From NCBI GenBank assembly GCA_930990125.1, contig CAKNOI010000013.1, positions 1 to 35,728 on the forward strand: a stretch of DNA of 35,728 nucleotides, read 5' to 3'. This DNA comes from an uncultured Clostridiaceae bacterium. GTDB taxonomy: Bacteria; Bacillota; Clostridia; TANB77; CAG-508. Shown piece after piece: positions 1 through 7,587 of this stretch (positions are counted from its first letter, which is position 1; every line of letters starts with the position of its first letter). The position numbers were made by a program, and so were the translations under genes. The notes beneath the pieces are model-generated. The model ran no database searches. It was not told the origin of the DNA and saw nothing but the letters and a program-made list of their open reading frames with translations.

Positions 1-712
1 TTTTATAATCTGTATATTCACAAAAATTATAATCAGATAAATATATATTAAACCTTTTGTATTGTTCTTTTATTACATTGTACCAATTTATACTTTGTAA
101 GTATTTTAATCTTTCTCTGTTTTCCTGTGTGTCTTTTACAATTAATACTTGATTCATTCCAAATGTAAAATCATTTGTTTTTATTCTATTTTCATCATTC
201 GTTAAGATAAGTATATTTTTAAATCTCTTTTCTTTTTGTATATCATATAAAATTAATCTTATGTATTTACTGTCATGTTCTTCTGTAATGTGATATGTAA
301 GGTATTCCATACCATTTATTTCTAATACAGAAATAAATTTTCTTGAAGTAATGGTAAATTCTTGCTTTTCTTTCATATCAAACGAAGGTATAAATTTTAC
401 AGTATTACATTTATGATAAAAAGCTGCTAAATGACTAATATAAAGTAATCTTGGCAAATATTTTCTATTCCTATTTAATTTATTGTATTTAAAATTAAAT
501 AGTCCAGCAAATTCAATCCCTAATTTATCTAAAATAAGATAATGCGAATTAGCCTTTTTTAGATATTTTTTAGCAACTAAATTACTAATTCTTTTTTTGT
601 AATATTTCTGTGAACTAAAAAAATACTTAGTATCTTTTACATCTAAATATTGATATTTTGATATAAATTCTATTAAAGATATTTCTTCATCACCATTTGG
701 AAAATTGTTCAA
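1..712 (-). CDS. Replic_Relax-like wHTH protein, partial (C-terminus off window)
   Basis: The minus-strand reading frame is open from a TTG start at 712 to the window edge (about 237 residues seen). TTG is chosen because a perfect AGGAGG lies 9 bases upstream and no in-frame ATG lies nearby. The first 70 residues look like a winged helix: a segment around YQYLDVKD, a helix ending in KKRISNLVAKKYLKK, then a wing around SHYLILDKLG. The rest (around LYDIQKEKRFKNILILTNDE) resembles the nuclease-like fold of replication-relaxation proteins that accompany mobilisation genes in Firmicute elements. That family assignment is an impression from layout, not from a diagnostic motif. It is the last transfer-region gene visible; VirD4 and relaxase genes would be expected further left. 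It contains no CGG codon. Confidence 0.55.
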   Translation of the reverse strand, partial: MNNFPNGDEEISLIEFISKYQYLDVKDTKYFFSSQKYYKKRISNLVAKKYLKKANSHYLILDKLGIEFAGLFNFKYNKLNRNRKYLPRLLYISHLAAFYHKCNTVKFIPSFDMKEKQEFTITSRKFISVLEINGMEYLTYHITEEHDSKYIRLILYDIQKEKRFKNILILTNDENRIKTNDFTFGMNQVLIVKDTQENRERLKYLQSINWYNVIKEQYKRFNIYLSDYNFCEYTDYK

Positions 713-720
713 AAAAGATC

Positions 721-915
721 ACCTCCTAATAGAACATATTAAATTTTTTATGTGTCTTACTTTAAGGGAAGTGGTGCTCCAGCTTCGCTTACACACCCTT
801 ACCACCACCAAAGTAAATAGGGATTTAATTTTCTAAAAGCCTTGATTTAAAAGAATTTTTGAAAATTGAAACTGTCGCAAAAATCAAAAAATTTTTCTTC
901 CTAAAAACCATACTT
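721..915. other. Non-coding gap with oriT-like inverted repeat
   Basis: This 195-base gap between two minus-strand genes contains nested inverted repeats: TTACTTT (757-763) with AAAGTAA (810-816), and GTGGTG (771-776) with CACCAC (803-808). The loop contains CGCTTACACACCCTTA (785-800), which partly resembles the nick region of RSF1010/pSK41-type transfer origins (ending GCGCCCTTA, 7 of 9 matching). An inverted repeat beside such a motif, inside a transfer region, is the expected layout of an origin of transfer. The relaxase is not in the window, so this remains a candidate. It could instead be a structured leader of the gene ending at position 1. Confidence 0.3.
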
Positions 916-1503
916 TTAGCATTCTACTTTTTTTAAAAATTGCCCTATTTTTTTGCCATCTAACACATAAATTATTGTGTGTGGCGTTTCAGAAAATTCA
1001 CCTTTTGCACAATAAAACATTTTAGACATATTATCATCTTCAATAACACCACTTATGATTAGAGCATCTGCAATAGGCTTTACATATTTATTGTCTATAT
1101 CCCAACCTTCTATATTGTCGCATACTTTGATATATATAAATACCTCATTTAAAAATAGCCCTTTAAATTCTTTTGTAATTTCTGCGACATTTAATAAAAT
1201 TCTTTTATAAGTGTGTGTTTTTAGATTTTTAAAACTTGGTAGTGTTTCAGGTACATATATTTTTAATATATTATCTTTTAATTCAGCCTTATAGTTATCA
1301 TCAATAGTTTTAATTTTTTCATACTCAAATTCAACATTTTTATTATATTCTTTTATTTCAGATAACAAATTGTATCTTACTTTTTCAAAATTTAATAAAA
1401 AACTCTCTACTTGCATATCTGTTAAACTATTGCTTTTTATTGTATTTTCTATTTGATTATTTAAAACTTTTAATTGTTTATTTATCTTTTCATTTATAAT
1501 CAT
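916..1503 (-). CDS. RusA-like hypothetical protein of the conjugative element
   Basis: The start is set at ATG 1503 (MIINEKIN) because AAAGGA lies 8 bases upstream; a longer reading to 1539 lacks an SD. The product is 195 residues. Residues 1 to about 80 are helical and charged, probably coiled coil (NKQLKVLNNQIENTIK). The C-terminal part carries WDIDNKYVKPIADAL followed by GVIEDDN, which resembles the DN..KP..DAL...EDD pattern of RusA-type Holliday-junction resolvases, where the aspartates bind metal. I see this as a motif-level similarity only. The gene follows spoVG in the element operon, with a 53-base leader carrying the recurrent TTTGCCCT motif. Confidence 0.5.
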   Translation of the reverse strand: MIINEKINKQLKVLNNQIENTIKSNSLTDMQVESFLLNFEKVRYNLLSEIKEYNKNVEFEYEKIKTIDDNYKAELKDNILKIYVPETLPSFKNLKTHTYKRILLNVAEITKEFKGLFLNEVFIYIKVCDNIEGWDIDNKYVKPIADALIISGVIEDDNMSKMFYCAKGEFSETPHTIIYVLDGKKIGQFLKKVEC

Positions 1504-1556
1504 AAAAAAAGTCCTTTCATTAGTAGTATAAAAGGGCAAATATAGGAAAACTAATA
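1504..1556 (-). promoter_or_regulatory. Structured leader with TTTGCCCT motif, before RusA-like gene
   Basis: Read on the minus strand, this gap holds ATTAGT, then TTTGCCCTTT (AGGGCAAA at 1533-1540 on plus), then ACTAAT and the SD GAAAGGA. ATTAGT can pair with ACTAAT, and CCTTT can pair with the AAAGG of the SD. The two pairings cross, as in a pseudoknot or a switch between alternative folds. The same TTGCCCT motif occurs in three other leaders of this element. Confidence 0.35.
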
Positions 1557-1829
1557 TTATTCTTCTGATTTTAAAAATTCTTCATATGCCTCAAATACTG
1601 CATCTGTTAATTCTTTTCTAACTTCTTGATTTAAAGGATGTGCAGTATCCCTAAAATGTCTTTCTCCGTTTCTTACTCTCCTTGATGGCATAGAAATAAA
1701 TCTTTTGTCGTCTTTCTCTAATAAAGTGATTCCTCGAATAATAAATTTGTTATCTAAAATAACATTTGCATAGGCTAAGACAGGACCTACTTGTCTTGCT
1801 CTATAAATTTTAACATTTGTAATTTCCAT
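1557..1829 (-). CDS. spoVG: SpoVG family protein
   Basis: This 90-residue protein matches the length and pattern of SpoVG: MEITNVKIYRA, ILDNKFIIRGITL, FISMPSRRV, DTAHPLN and a helical C-terminus. SpoVG is a small DNA- and RNA-binding regulator, known from sporulation and virulence control, and is often carried by Firmicute conjugative elements. A consensus SD (AGGAGG) precedes the ATG. That SD forms one arm of a hairpin with CCTATAAATTT (see the separate leader entry). It lies between the adhesin and RusA-like genes on the same strand and is probably co-transcribed with them. A CGG at about 1668 is out of frame (AAC GGA) and is read normally. Confidence 0.9.
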   Translation of the reverse strand: MEITNVKIYRARQVGPVLAYANVILDNKFIIRGITLLEKDDKRFISMPSRRVRNGERHFRDTAHPLNQEVRKELTDAVFEAYEEFLKSEE

Positions 1830-1892
1830 ATGCTTTTCCTCCTATAAATTTATTTTTTGAAGGGCAAATTTATAGGAATTAACTAACAAAAT
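1830..1892 (-). promoter_or_regulatory. spoVG: SD-sequestering hairpin with TTTGCCCT loop, before spoVG
   Basis: On the minus strand CCTATAAATTT (1866-1876 on plus as AAATTTATAGG) pairs perfectly over 11 bases with AAATTTATAGG (1841-1851), which runs into the AGGAGG of spoVG. The loop contains GCCCTTC, part of the TTTGCCCT motif (AGGGCAAA at 1861-1868). Formation of the hairpin would bury half of the ribosome-binding site, suggesting translational control. Confidence 0.45.
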
Positions 1893-4466
1893 TTAATTAC
1901 CTGTACGAGGTAATATCTTTGGTTTTTCTGTTTCTGGTATTCTAACTATTGTATGGAACTCATCTTCATCATCTAATTTGACATCTAAATAATCAGCTGT
2001 AATATATGTATGATTTTCTATTATTTGATTATTTTGTAAGTCTGTATTTGCTGTAACAATAATCTTTGTACCCTCATTTTTAAATCCTTTTTCTACTGGT
2101 TTTTCAAATACAAATCTAACTTCTGTAACATACTCATCATCTGCTAGACCTAATGTATCTTTATCAAGCATTATTTCTGTATTTTCTTTTGTAGTGCATG
2201 TTTTAATTGTTTTCCAATTTGAGTTATTATTTGTTATATATTGAACTTGATATGTATTATCTTGATTAAATGTACCAGTTGTAATACTTTTTGCTCTAAC
2301 TTCTGATGGAAGAATATCACCCCAAACAAAGTTATTTACAGTATCATTTGATTTATTTTGAATATCAAAATTATATGTAATATCTTTGCCTGGTTGTATT
2401 TCAACAGTTCCTGTCTTTTCTACGTCAACAATTAAATTTACAACATCATTTTCAATATTTAATACAACAGTTTGTCCTTTTTTAGTTATTTCAAAATCAA
2501 ATCTATTATTTTCAGGGAAAATATAGTAATCATTTTTTAAGGTTTCAACTGCATACCATTTTCCAATAGGTAAATATTTTAGTTCTCCATAACCATTTTG
2601 AATATCAACTGTTCCAAATTTTTCATTTGTTTCTGCATTATAAATATCAAATGTTACATTTGAAAGTTTATCTCCTTTTTTATCTCCTGTATATTGATTA
2701 TCTTCAGCTGCTGTTTTATTAATTTCTACTTTATTTTCATATACAGTTGTAGGTGTGCAATCTTTATCTTCAACTGTAACACCAATATATGTACCACCAA
2801 CTACAACACAGTTTTTAAAAGTAGAATCAACTTCTAATCCTTCTATTACTTTTGCTACAACAGTAATATCTTTTGTACTTTTGAAATTAGATTTTACACT
2901 ATCAAATACAAGTGTAAATTTTGTGATATATTCATCATCTGCTAATTTTTCTTTTGTAAAATCTATTGTGTTATCTGTTTGTGTACTTAAATTTGTTGCT
3001 ATTGTTTTTGTATTTCCTTTGTTTGTTGTATAAGTTACTTTATATTTTAAATCTTCGTTAAAAGTTCCTGTTGTAATACTTTGTAAACGAACCTCACTTG
3101 GTAAGCTATCTTCAATTCTAAAATTTTCAAGTCTTACAGAAGATGAATTGTGAACATTTGAAATTTGATAATTTATAACCTCATTTCCTTGTCCTTGTTT
3201 ATCTCCATCTTTTTCAACTTCTGTTTCTAATGTTACATTATCATTTTCAACTTTTATTACAATTTTTTGACCATCATATTCAAGAGTAAATTCATATTCT
3301 GCTCCTTCTTTTCCTATTTGATAGTAGTCTGGGCTTTTTATCTCTGTTACTTTATAACGGCCAAGTTCTAATGAAGCTATAATTTTTCCTAAATTATCAG
3401 TAGTGAATTGCTTTTTATATGTTTTAACACCATCAATTCTTTCTATTTCAAAAGTTCCTCCTTGAAGACCACTTCCTGCTGGTAAACCACTGTACTCATT
3501 ATCTTCTTTTGACACTTTTTCTATTTCTACATCTCCAGATGGTTCATATTCCATTTTAGAGCTTGTAGTTGTTAATACAAATGGATCAGATACAATGGCA
3601 TAGTCTTGCCATGCATCATTTGGAGATTCAGTATAAAATACAGGAAATGTTTCTACACTACCAGTTGCTGCAATATCTATTGAAATTTTATCTGTAATAT
3701 TTTTTCTAGGTACAATTACTTTAAATTGTTCTCCTTTTTGAAATACCTCTTTTTCATTATTGTTCATATCTGTTAATTTACTTCCTGCAGGTGCTTGCTC
3801 ACCATTGATATATATACGAATATCTTTTGAGTTTATTGGAGAATCTACTTTATATACTTGTGAAATATAATTACTGTCTACATCATCAACACTAGCATTT
3901 TTTACTGTTGAGATATTTATAACAGGGTCTTGTCTTGTTTCTGTACCGTTACGGCCAATATCAACAAGTTCTTGGATTTTTGCTACAATTCTATTTCCTC
4001 TATCATTAGCACCTTGATAACGACCTACATCTCCACCATCTAATACTCTGTAAATAGCTTGTTTAGTGGCAAAAAATGCATCCATTTCATTATCTAACCC
4101 TAATGTTCCAGCATAAGGATATCCATGTTTTAAAACTCTCCAAACAGCTTCATTTTGTATTGCTTCTTGAACTGTTACATCATAACTTAAAGTATCATCA
4201 ACACCTGGTTTTGAAACTTCTAGGCAATAGGCAGGGTGGAATACACCATTTTCATAATAACCAACATAGTGAGTTATTATATATGAATAGACACCATTAT
4301 CTTGTCTATATTTAACATTTCTATCACATTCTCCTAAATTCACAATTTCAACTTTCTGCCCTACCTCTACTGCTTGAACTTGTGAAAAATTAGAAAATAA
4401 TGTTGTGAATAATAATAGTATAAGTGAAAATACACTAAATATTTTTGTTACTTGTTTATTTCTCAT
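1893..4466 (-). CDS. Thioester-domain / CnaB adhesin with terminal LPRTGN
   Basis: An 857-residue secreted surface protein. Residues 1-32 form a signal peptide (LILLLFTTLFSNFSQVQA). A thioester domain follows, with YCLEVSKPG supplying Cys and ATKQAIYRVLDG supplying Gln, as in Gram-positive adhesins that bond covalently to host proteins. Two copies of a module then follow: a CnaB/prealbumin-like domain (about 318-400 and 585-690), each followed by an Ig-like domain with a duplicated core, LPSEVR..SITTGTFN. The C-terminus is KPKILPRTGN and stop: a sortase LPXTG motif with no hydrophobic anchor and no basic tail after it. No CGG codon lies near the stop that could extend the frame. A sortase gene lies two genes away. 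In conjugative elements such proteins are thought to help cell-cell contact. Confidence 0.85.
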   Translation of the reverse strand: MRNKQVTKIFSVFSLILLLFTTLFSNFSQVQAVEVGQKVEIVNLGECDRNVKYRQDNGVYSYIITHYVGYYENGVFHPAYCLEVSKPGVDDTLSYDVTVQEAIQNEAVWRVLKHGYPYAGTLGLDNEMDAFFATKQAIYRVLDGGDVGRYQGANDRGNRIVAKIQELVDIGRNGTETRQDPVINISTVKNASVDDVDSNYISQVYKVDSPINSKDIRIYINGEQAPAGSKLTDMNNNEKEVFQKGEQFKVIVPRKNITDKISIDIAATGSVETFPVFYTESPNDAWQDYAIVSDPFVLTTTSSKMEYEPSGDVEIEKVSKEDNEYSGLPAGSGLQGGTFEIERIDGVKTYKKQFTTDNLGKIIASLELGRYKVTEIKSPDYYQIGKEGAEYEFTLEYDGQKIVIKVENDNVTLETEVEKDGDKQGQGNEVINYQISNVHNSSSVRLENFRIEDSLPSEVRLQSITTGTFNEDLKYKVTYTTNKGNTKTIATNLSTQTDNTIDFTKEKLADDEYITKFTLVFDSVKSNFKSTKDITVVAKVIEGLEVDSTFKNCVVVGGTYIGVTVEDKDCTPTTVYENKVEINKTAAEDNQYTGDKKGDKLSNVTFDIYNAETNEKFGTVDIQNGYGELKYLPIGKWYAVETLKNDYYIFPENNRFDFEITKKGQTVVLNIENDVVNLIVDVEKTGTVEIQPGKDITYNFDIQNKSNDTVNNFVWGDILPSEVRAKSITTGTFNQDNTYQVQYITNNNSNWKTIKTCTTKENTEIMLDKDTLGLADDEYVTEVRFVFEKPVEKGFKNEGTKIIVTANTDLQNNQIIENHTYITADYLDVKLDDEDEFHTIVRIPETEKPKILPRTGN

Positions 4467-4501
4467 ATAAAAAACCTTCTTTCTTTATAAAATTTGAACA
4501 T

Positions 4502-4532
4502 AAAAAAATAGGCTATAAAAAACCTATTTTTG
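4502..4532 (-). terminator. Rho-independent terminator ahead of the adhesin gene
   Basis: AAAAATAGG (4504-4512) and CCTATTTTT (4523-4531) form a 9-bp stem with a 10-base loop, with T-rich flanks on both strands. On the minus strand it follows the stop codon of the gene at 4538-5251 and lies before the adhesin start. It would limit or tune readthrough into the adhesin gene. Confidence 0.6.
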
Positions 4533-4537
4533 AATGA

Positions 4538-5251
4538 TTATTTCTTACCTTCCCAGTCAATATAATATCTAAACTTTTCTTGATTTCCTTCAACAAATAT
4601 TTCTACATAGTAGTAAATAGTCCCAAATGTTACATTTCCAACACCAATTTCTATTTCACTTGTTCTATAAGGATAAAATGTCTGTCCTCTTTTAGCATAT
4701 ACATAATTAAAACCTGGCTTTATAGCCATTATATCTGCCTTATATTTATCTATTTCATCTGTTAATTCTTCTTGTGTTATTTTCTTTATATTTGTTTCAG
4801 GCTTTGAAGTAGTTGTTGGTGGTGGGGTTGGCGTAGGTGTAGATACAGGATTATTATTTGTATCTGTTGTTGTAATTTGACTGGTACTACTTCCTTTGTT
4901 ATTTTTATTTGTTTCTTTCGTATTTTGATTATTAGAACTACTTTTTGAACTAATATCTTTTGTGCTTACACTTTGATTGTCATTTGTTCCTTTTGAGATT
5001 TTATCTTCTGTACTTTCTTTACTTTCTTGTGTTTCCTCTTGAATAACATTTGCATCTTGATTTTCTTGTTTTTCAATTTCCATTGTATTAGTATTATCAA
5101 TAGTATTAGTCGATGCAACTTCATTAATAGTATTATCTTTAAAATCTATATTAGAGATTTTTTCATTATTATTTAAAAAATAAATATCAGACAATATAAC
5201 TACTAAAAAAATTACTAGACCAACTATAATAAATAACTTTTTCTTACTCAT
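4538..5251 (-). CDS. Membrane-anchored low-complexity surface protein
   Basis: I do not recognise a family for this 237-residue protein. Residues 5-27 are a hydrophobic anchor (LFIIVGLVIFLVVILSDIYF) after a basic start, so it is probably an exported, membrane-tethered protein. Residues about 30-150 are a Ser/Thr/Asn/Gln/Lys-rich linker ending in a short proline-threonine stretch, typical of a wall-spanning spacer. The last 85 residues form a compact domain (TQEELTDEIDKYKADIM, then RGQTFYPYRTSEIEIG, YYYVEIFVEG) that may be the functional head. It lies between the sortase and the adhesin in the transfer operon. It is followed by a strong terminator. Confidence 0.6.
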   Translation of the reverse strand: MSKKKLFIIVGLVIFLVVILSDIYFLNNNEKISNIDFKDNTINEVASTNTIDNTNTMEIEKQENQDANVIQEETQESKESTEDKISKGTNDNQSVSTKDISSKSSSNNQNTKETNKNNKGSSTSQITTTDTNNNPVSTPTPTPPPTTTSKPETNIKKITQEELTDEIDKYKADIMAIKPGFNYVYAKRGQTFYPYRTSEIEIGVGNVTFGTIYYYVEIFVEGNQEKFRYYIDWEGKK

Positions 5252-5317
5252 AAAACATCACCTCTATTTAAGAATAGCATCATTCTTAAAAAAAGTGAAC
5301 GCTGAAAAAGTGGAAAT

Positions 5318-5941
5318 TTATTTTTGCTCTATCCCTTGAACGCAAAGCCTTAGAGACGGTTTTTTGTGAACACAAGTTATGATTGTTATTCTATTATCTT
5401 CTGTTTCTTCTAACATGGACCAGTCATTTTCATCTATTTGCTTGATAGTAGTTATTGTATATTCTTTGTTTCCTAAGCAAGAAGAATATTTGATTGTATC
5501 TCCTTCTTTTACATTTTTTAGATTAACCAAAAATCTACTTGTGTTGTGTCCTGCTAAACATACATTACCTTGCAAAATATTGCTATGTTCAAAAAGACCT
5601 ATACCTTGTGCTAATGACTGCTGAGAAGTACCTTCAATTACAATATCTTTAAAATTGATTGAAGGTATCTCAAGTGTCCCTATTGCATTTAAGTATTTTC
5701 CTTTTTCTGTTTCTGATTCAACAGGTGTTCCAGCTATTTTTTGTGAATTTTCATTTATAAAATCTGTAATAATATCATTTCTATCATCATTGTTATATAT
5801 GTCATAAATGCTATTGATATTATCTTGAATATGTCTATATTCTATGTATTTATATATTCCAAAAATGGCTAGTCCAAGTAATACTAAAATACTTAAAACA
5901 ATAACTATAATTTTTGTAACTTTTTTTGTCTTGTCCTTCAA
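5318..5941 (-). CDS. Sortase (class D-like)
   Basis: A 207-residue transpeptidase with an N-terminal membrane anchor (residues 9-29, IVIVLSILVLLGLAIFG). Start is TTG 5941, with AGGAGG 8 bases upstream. The beta-barrel begins at GTLEIPSINFKDIVIEGTS. The catalytic His is in LAGHN, the Cys in ITIITC, and the Arg in SLRLCV, in the order and spacing expected for sortases. Sortases cut LPXTG-type signals and join the protein to the wall or to pilin subunits. The obvious substrate is the LPRTGN adhesin two genes downstream. Class D-like is my judgement from the short length and N-terminal anchor. Confidence 0.85.
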   Translation of the reverse strand: MKDKTKKVTKIIVIVLSILVLLGLAIFGIYKYIEYRHIQDNINSIYDIYNNDDRNDIITDFINENSQKIAGTPVESETEKGKYLNAIGTLEIPSINFKDIVIEGTSQQSLAQGIGLFEHSNILQGNVCLAGHNTSRFLVNLKNVKEGDTIKYSSCLGNKEYTITTIKQIDENDWSMLEETEDNRITIITCVHKKPSLRLCVQGIEQK

Positions 5942-5982
5942 CTTTTTAACCTCCTTCCCTTAAATTTTGTAATAAAATAGAA

Positions 5983-6357
5983 CTAGCTTGTTTCTAGTCC
6001 TATAATATCTTTTATGTATTTTGAGATTTCGGAAAATGGGGTAGGATTTCTTATTTTTTTACAAACATCTTCCAAGTCAAAAGGATCAAAAATAAGGTCA
6101 TATATGCCTAACACTAATGCATCTTTTAATTCTTTTACCTTGTCATTTTCCAAAATTAAAATAACTTGTATATTTCTTTCTCTGACTTTAAACATAAAAT
6201 CTTTAAAGTTATATTTATTTGGTTGTAATGTAGCAATTAGAGTAGTTGCCTGTTTTTCTTCTAATACATAATCAGGATAATATACAATTCTGCTGTCTTC
6301 AATCTTTTTACTTAAATCTCTATCTAACTGCTCATTATCAGTAAAAATTAATACCAC
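5983..6357 (-). CDS. Receiver-like / TadZ-N-like protein of the element
   Basis: A 124-residue protein with alternating strands and helices of a CheY-like fold: VLIFTDN, RIVYYPDYV, ATTLIATL, IQVILILEND, ALVLGIYDLIFDPFDLEDV and a final helix. The motif GIYDLIFDPF..EDV...I.NP resembles the N-terminal receiver-like domain of TadZ/CpaE-type ATPases found in Gram-positive conjugation regions, but the ATPase part is absent. The usual phospho-acceptor Asp is not evident, so it is probably a pseudo-receiver used for protein contacts. GTG start, with AAAGGAGG upstream. It lies between the M23 hydrolase and sortase genes. Confidence 0.5.
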   Translation of the reverse strand: MVLIFTDNEQLDRDLSKKIEDSRIVYYPDYVLEEKQATTLIATLQPNKYNFKDFMFKVRERNIQVILILENDKVKELKDALVLGIYDLIFDPFDLEDVCKKIRNPTPFSEISKYIKDIIGLETS

Positions 6358-6372
6358 ACTTATTGCCTCCTT

Positions 6373-7587
6373 TTATTCAAAATAGTCCTCTGGATTTGCA
6401 AAATTACCATTGATACGGACTTCAAAGTGTGCATGTGGTCCAGTTGAATAACCTGTTGAACCTACTTTTAGAACAGGCTCACCTTGCTTTACAGTTTGAT
6501 TTGTTTTAACTAAGATTTCAGAACCGTGTGCATATAGAGTAACTATTCCATCTCCGGTGATCAATCATAACCATATTTCCATACGCATTGTTATATGCTG
6601 CTTTTATAACAGTACCATCAGCCATTGCAACAAAGTTCGCACCGAATAGGAGCTCCAACATCTGTACCACTATGTAATTTATATACACCAGTTATTGGAT
6701 GAGTTCTCATACCAAAATGTGAAGTGATATTTGTGTAGCCTGGTATTGGCCAAGTGAACAATCCGTTTAGGAACTAGCCCAGAGCCATCACTAATTATAG
6801 TTGCATTTGATGAATTACCTTGAAGCCATGCTGTTGATTCTTCACCTTCATAGTAGCCATTTGATGCTTGAATAATTACTTGAACATCTGTATCAAGGTC
6901 ATCTTCGCTTATCCTTAATTTTTCTTTTAAATATTTCCTTAATCTTTCGTATTTTTCTCCAATTAATTCTTCATTTGTAAATACTTTACCAGTTGTTTTA
7001 GTATCTCCATTTTCTACTGTCTTTGTTTCATAATTGTATTTGTAATGCCCTATTATAGAATCGCTTTCTACAAGTATATAGTGAGTTTCTTCTCTTTTAC
7101 TTGTAGTTTCTTTTCCGTCTTTATCTTTTGTTGTAGTTTCTATTGTTACAGTATCTTTTTCATATCTAAATGTACTTTCAAAACTACTTGCCACTTCATT
7201 TAATAAACTTTCGTTAATATCTCTATTATCACTCATATTGTGAAATGCCATTATTGCGTATAAATGCGACCATTCTACTAGTTTATCATTTTCTCTATTA
7301 TCCACATCTAGTAAATTGTTTGTGGATTCAGAACCTATATAATTATGGCAAGTGTTTAGATATTCTGACTTTGCTATACATAGATTTCTTATTTCTGCTT
7401 GTTCAGGTGGTAAATCAGAGCTGTCTGTTTGAACTTCTTGCACAAATACTGCATCTATAATGGTACAAACTGCAAAAAACAAAAGTCCAATAATTAAAAT
7501 AAATGGTAAAAATGGCTTTAAGACTTTAAAAGCAATTTTCTTAACTTGCTTTTTTGCCTTATTCTTTGCCTTATCCTTTATGCTCAT
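6373..7587 (-). CDS. Conjugation-associated M23 peptidase, with three CGG +1 frameshift sites
   Basis: A 403-residue membrane-anchored cell-wall hydrolase if three +1 shifts occur. Start is ATG 7587 (MSIKDKAK), with AAGGTGAT upstream and a 17-base overlap with the VirB6-like gene. Residues about 24-49 are a membrane anchor; about 50-265 is a periplasm-facing domain without clear motifs. The LytM/M23 domain covers 275-403: H305 and D309 (HSGTD), LYAH, and H384-A-H386 give the zinc and catalytic residues. In plain reading the frame breaks at CGG codons at 6763-6765, 6642-6644 and 6554-6556. Skipping the C each time gives Gly275, Gly315 and Gly344 and rebuilds DVGAPIGANFVAMADG and MIDHGDGIVTLYAH, where these glycines are normally conserved. 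Total length minus three bases divides exactly by three. Such enzymes open the wall for the type IV secretion channel. Confidence 0.85.
6554..6556 (-). other. CGG +1 recoding site (M23 peptidase, Gly344)
   Basis: Codon context CAC CGG AGA. Skipping C gives CAC GGA GAT, reading H-G-D-G, a conserved M23 motif ahead of TLYAH. Confidence 0.8.
6642..6644 (-). other. CGG +1 recoding site (M23 peptidase, Gly315)
   Basis: Codon context ATT CGG TGC. Skipping C gives ATT GGT GCG, reading APIGANFVA, with glycine where M23 enzymes usually have it. Confidence 0.8.
6763..6765 (-). other. CGG +1 recoding site (M23 peptidase, Gly275)
   Basis: Codon context AAA CGG ATT. Skipping C gives AAA GGA TTG and opens the peptidase domain (TWPIPGYTNITSHFGMR). 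Confidence 0.8.
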
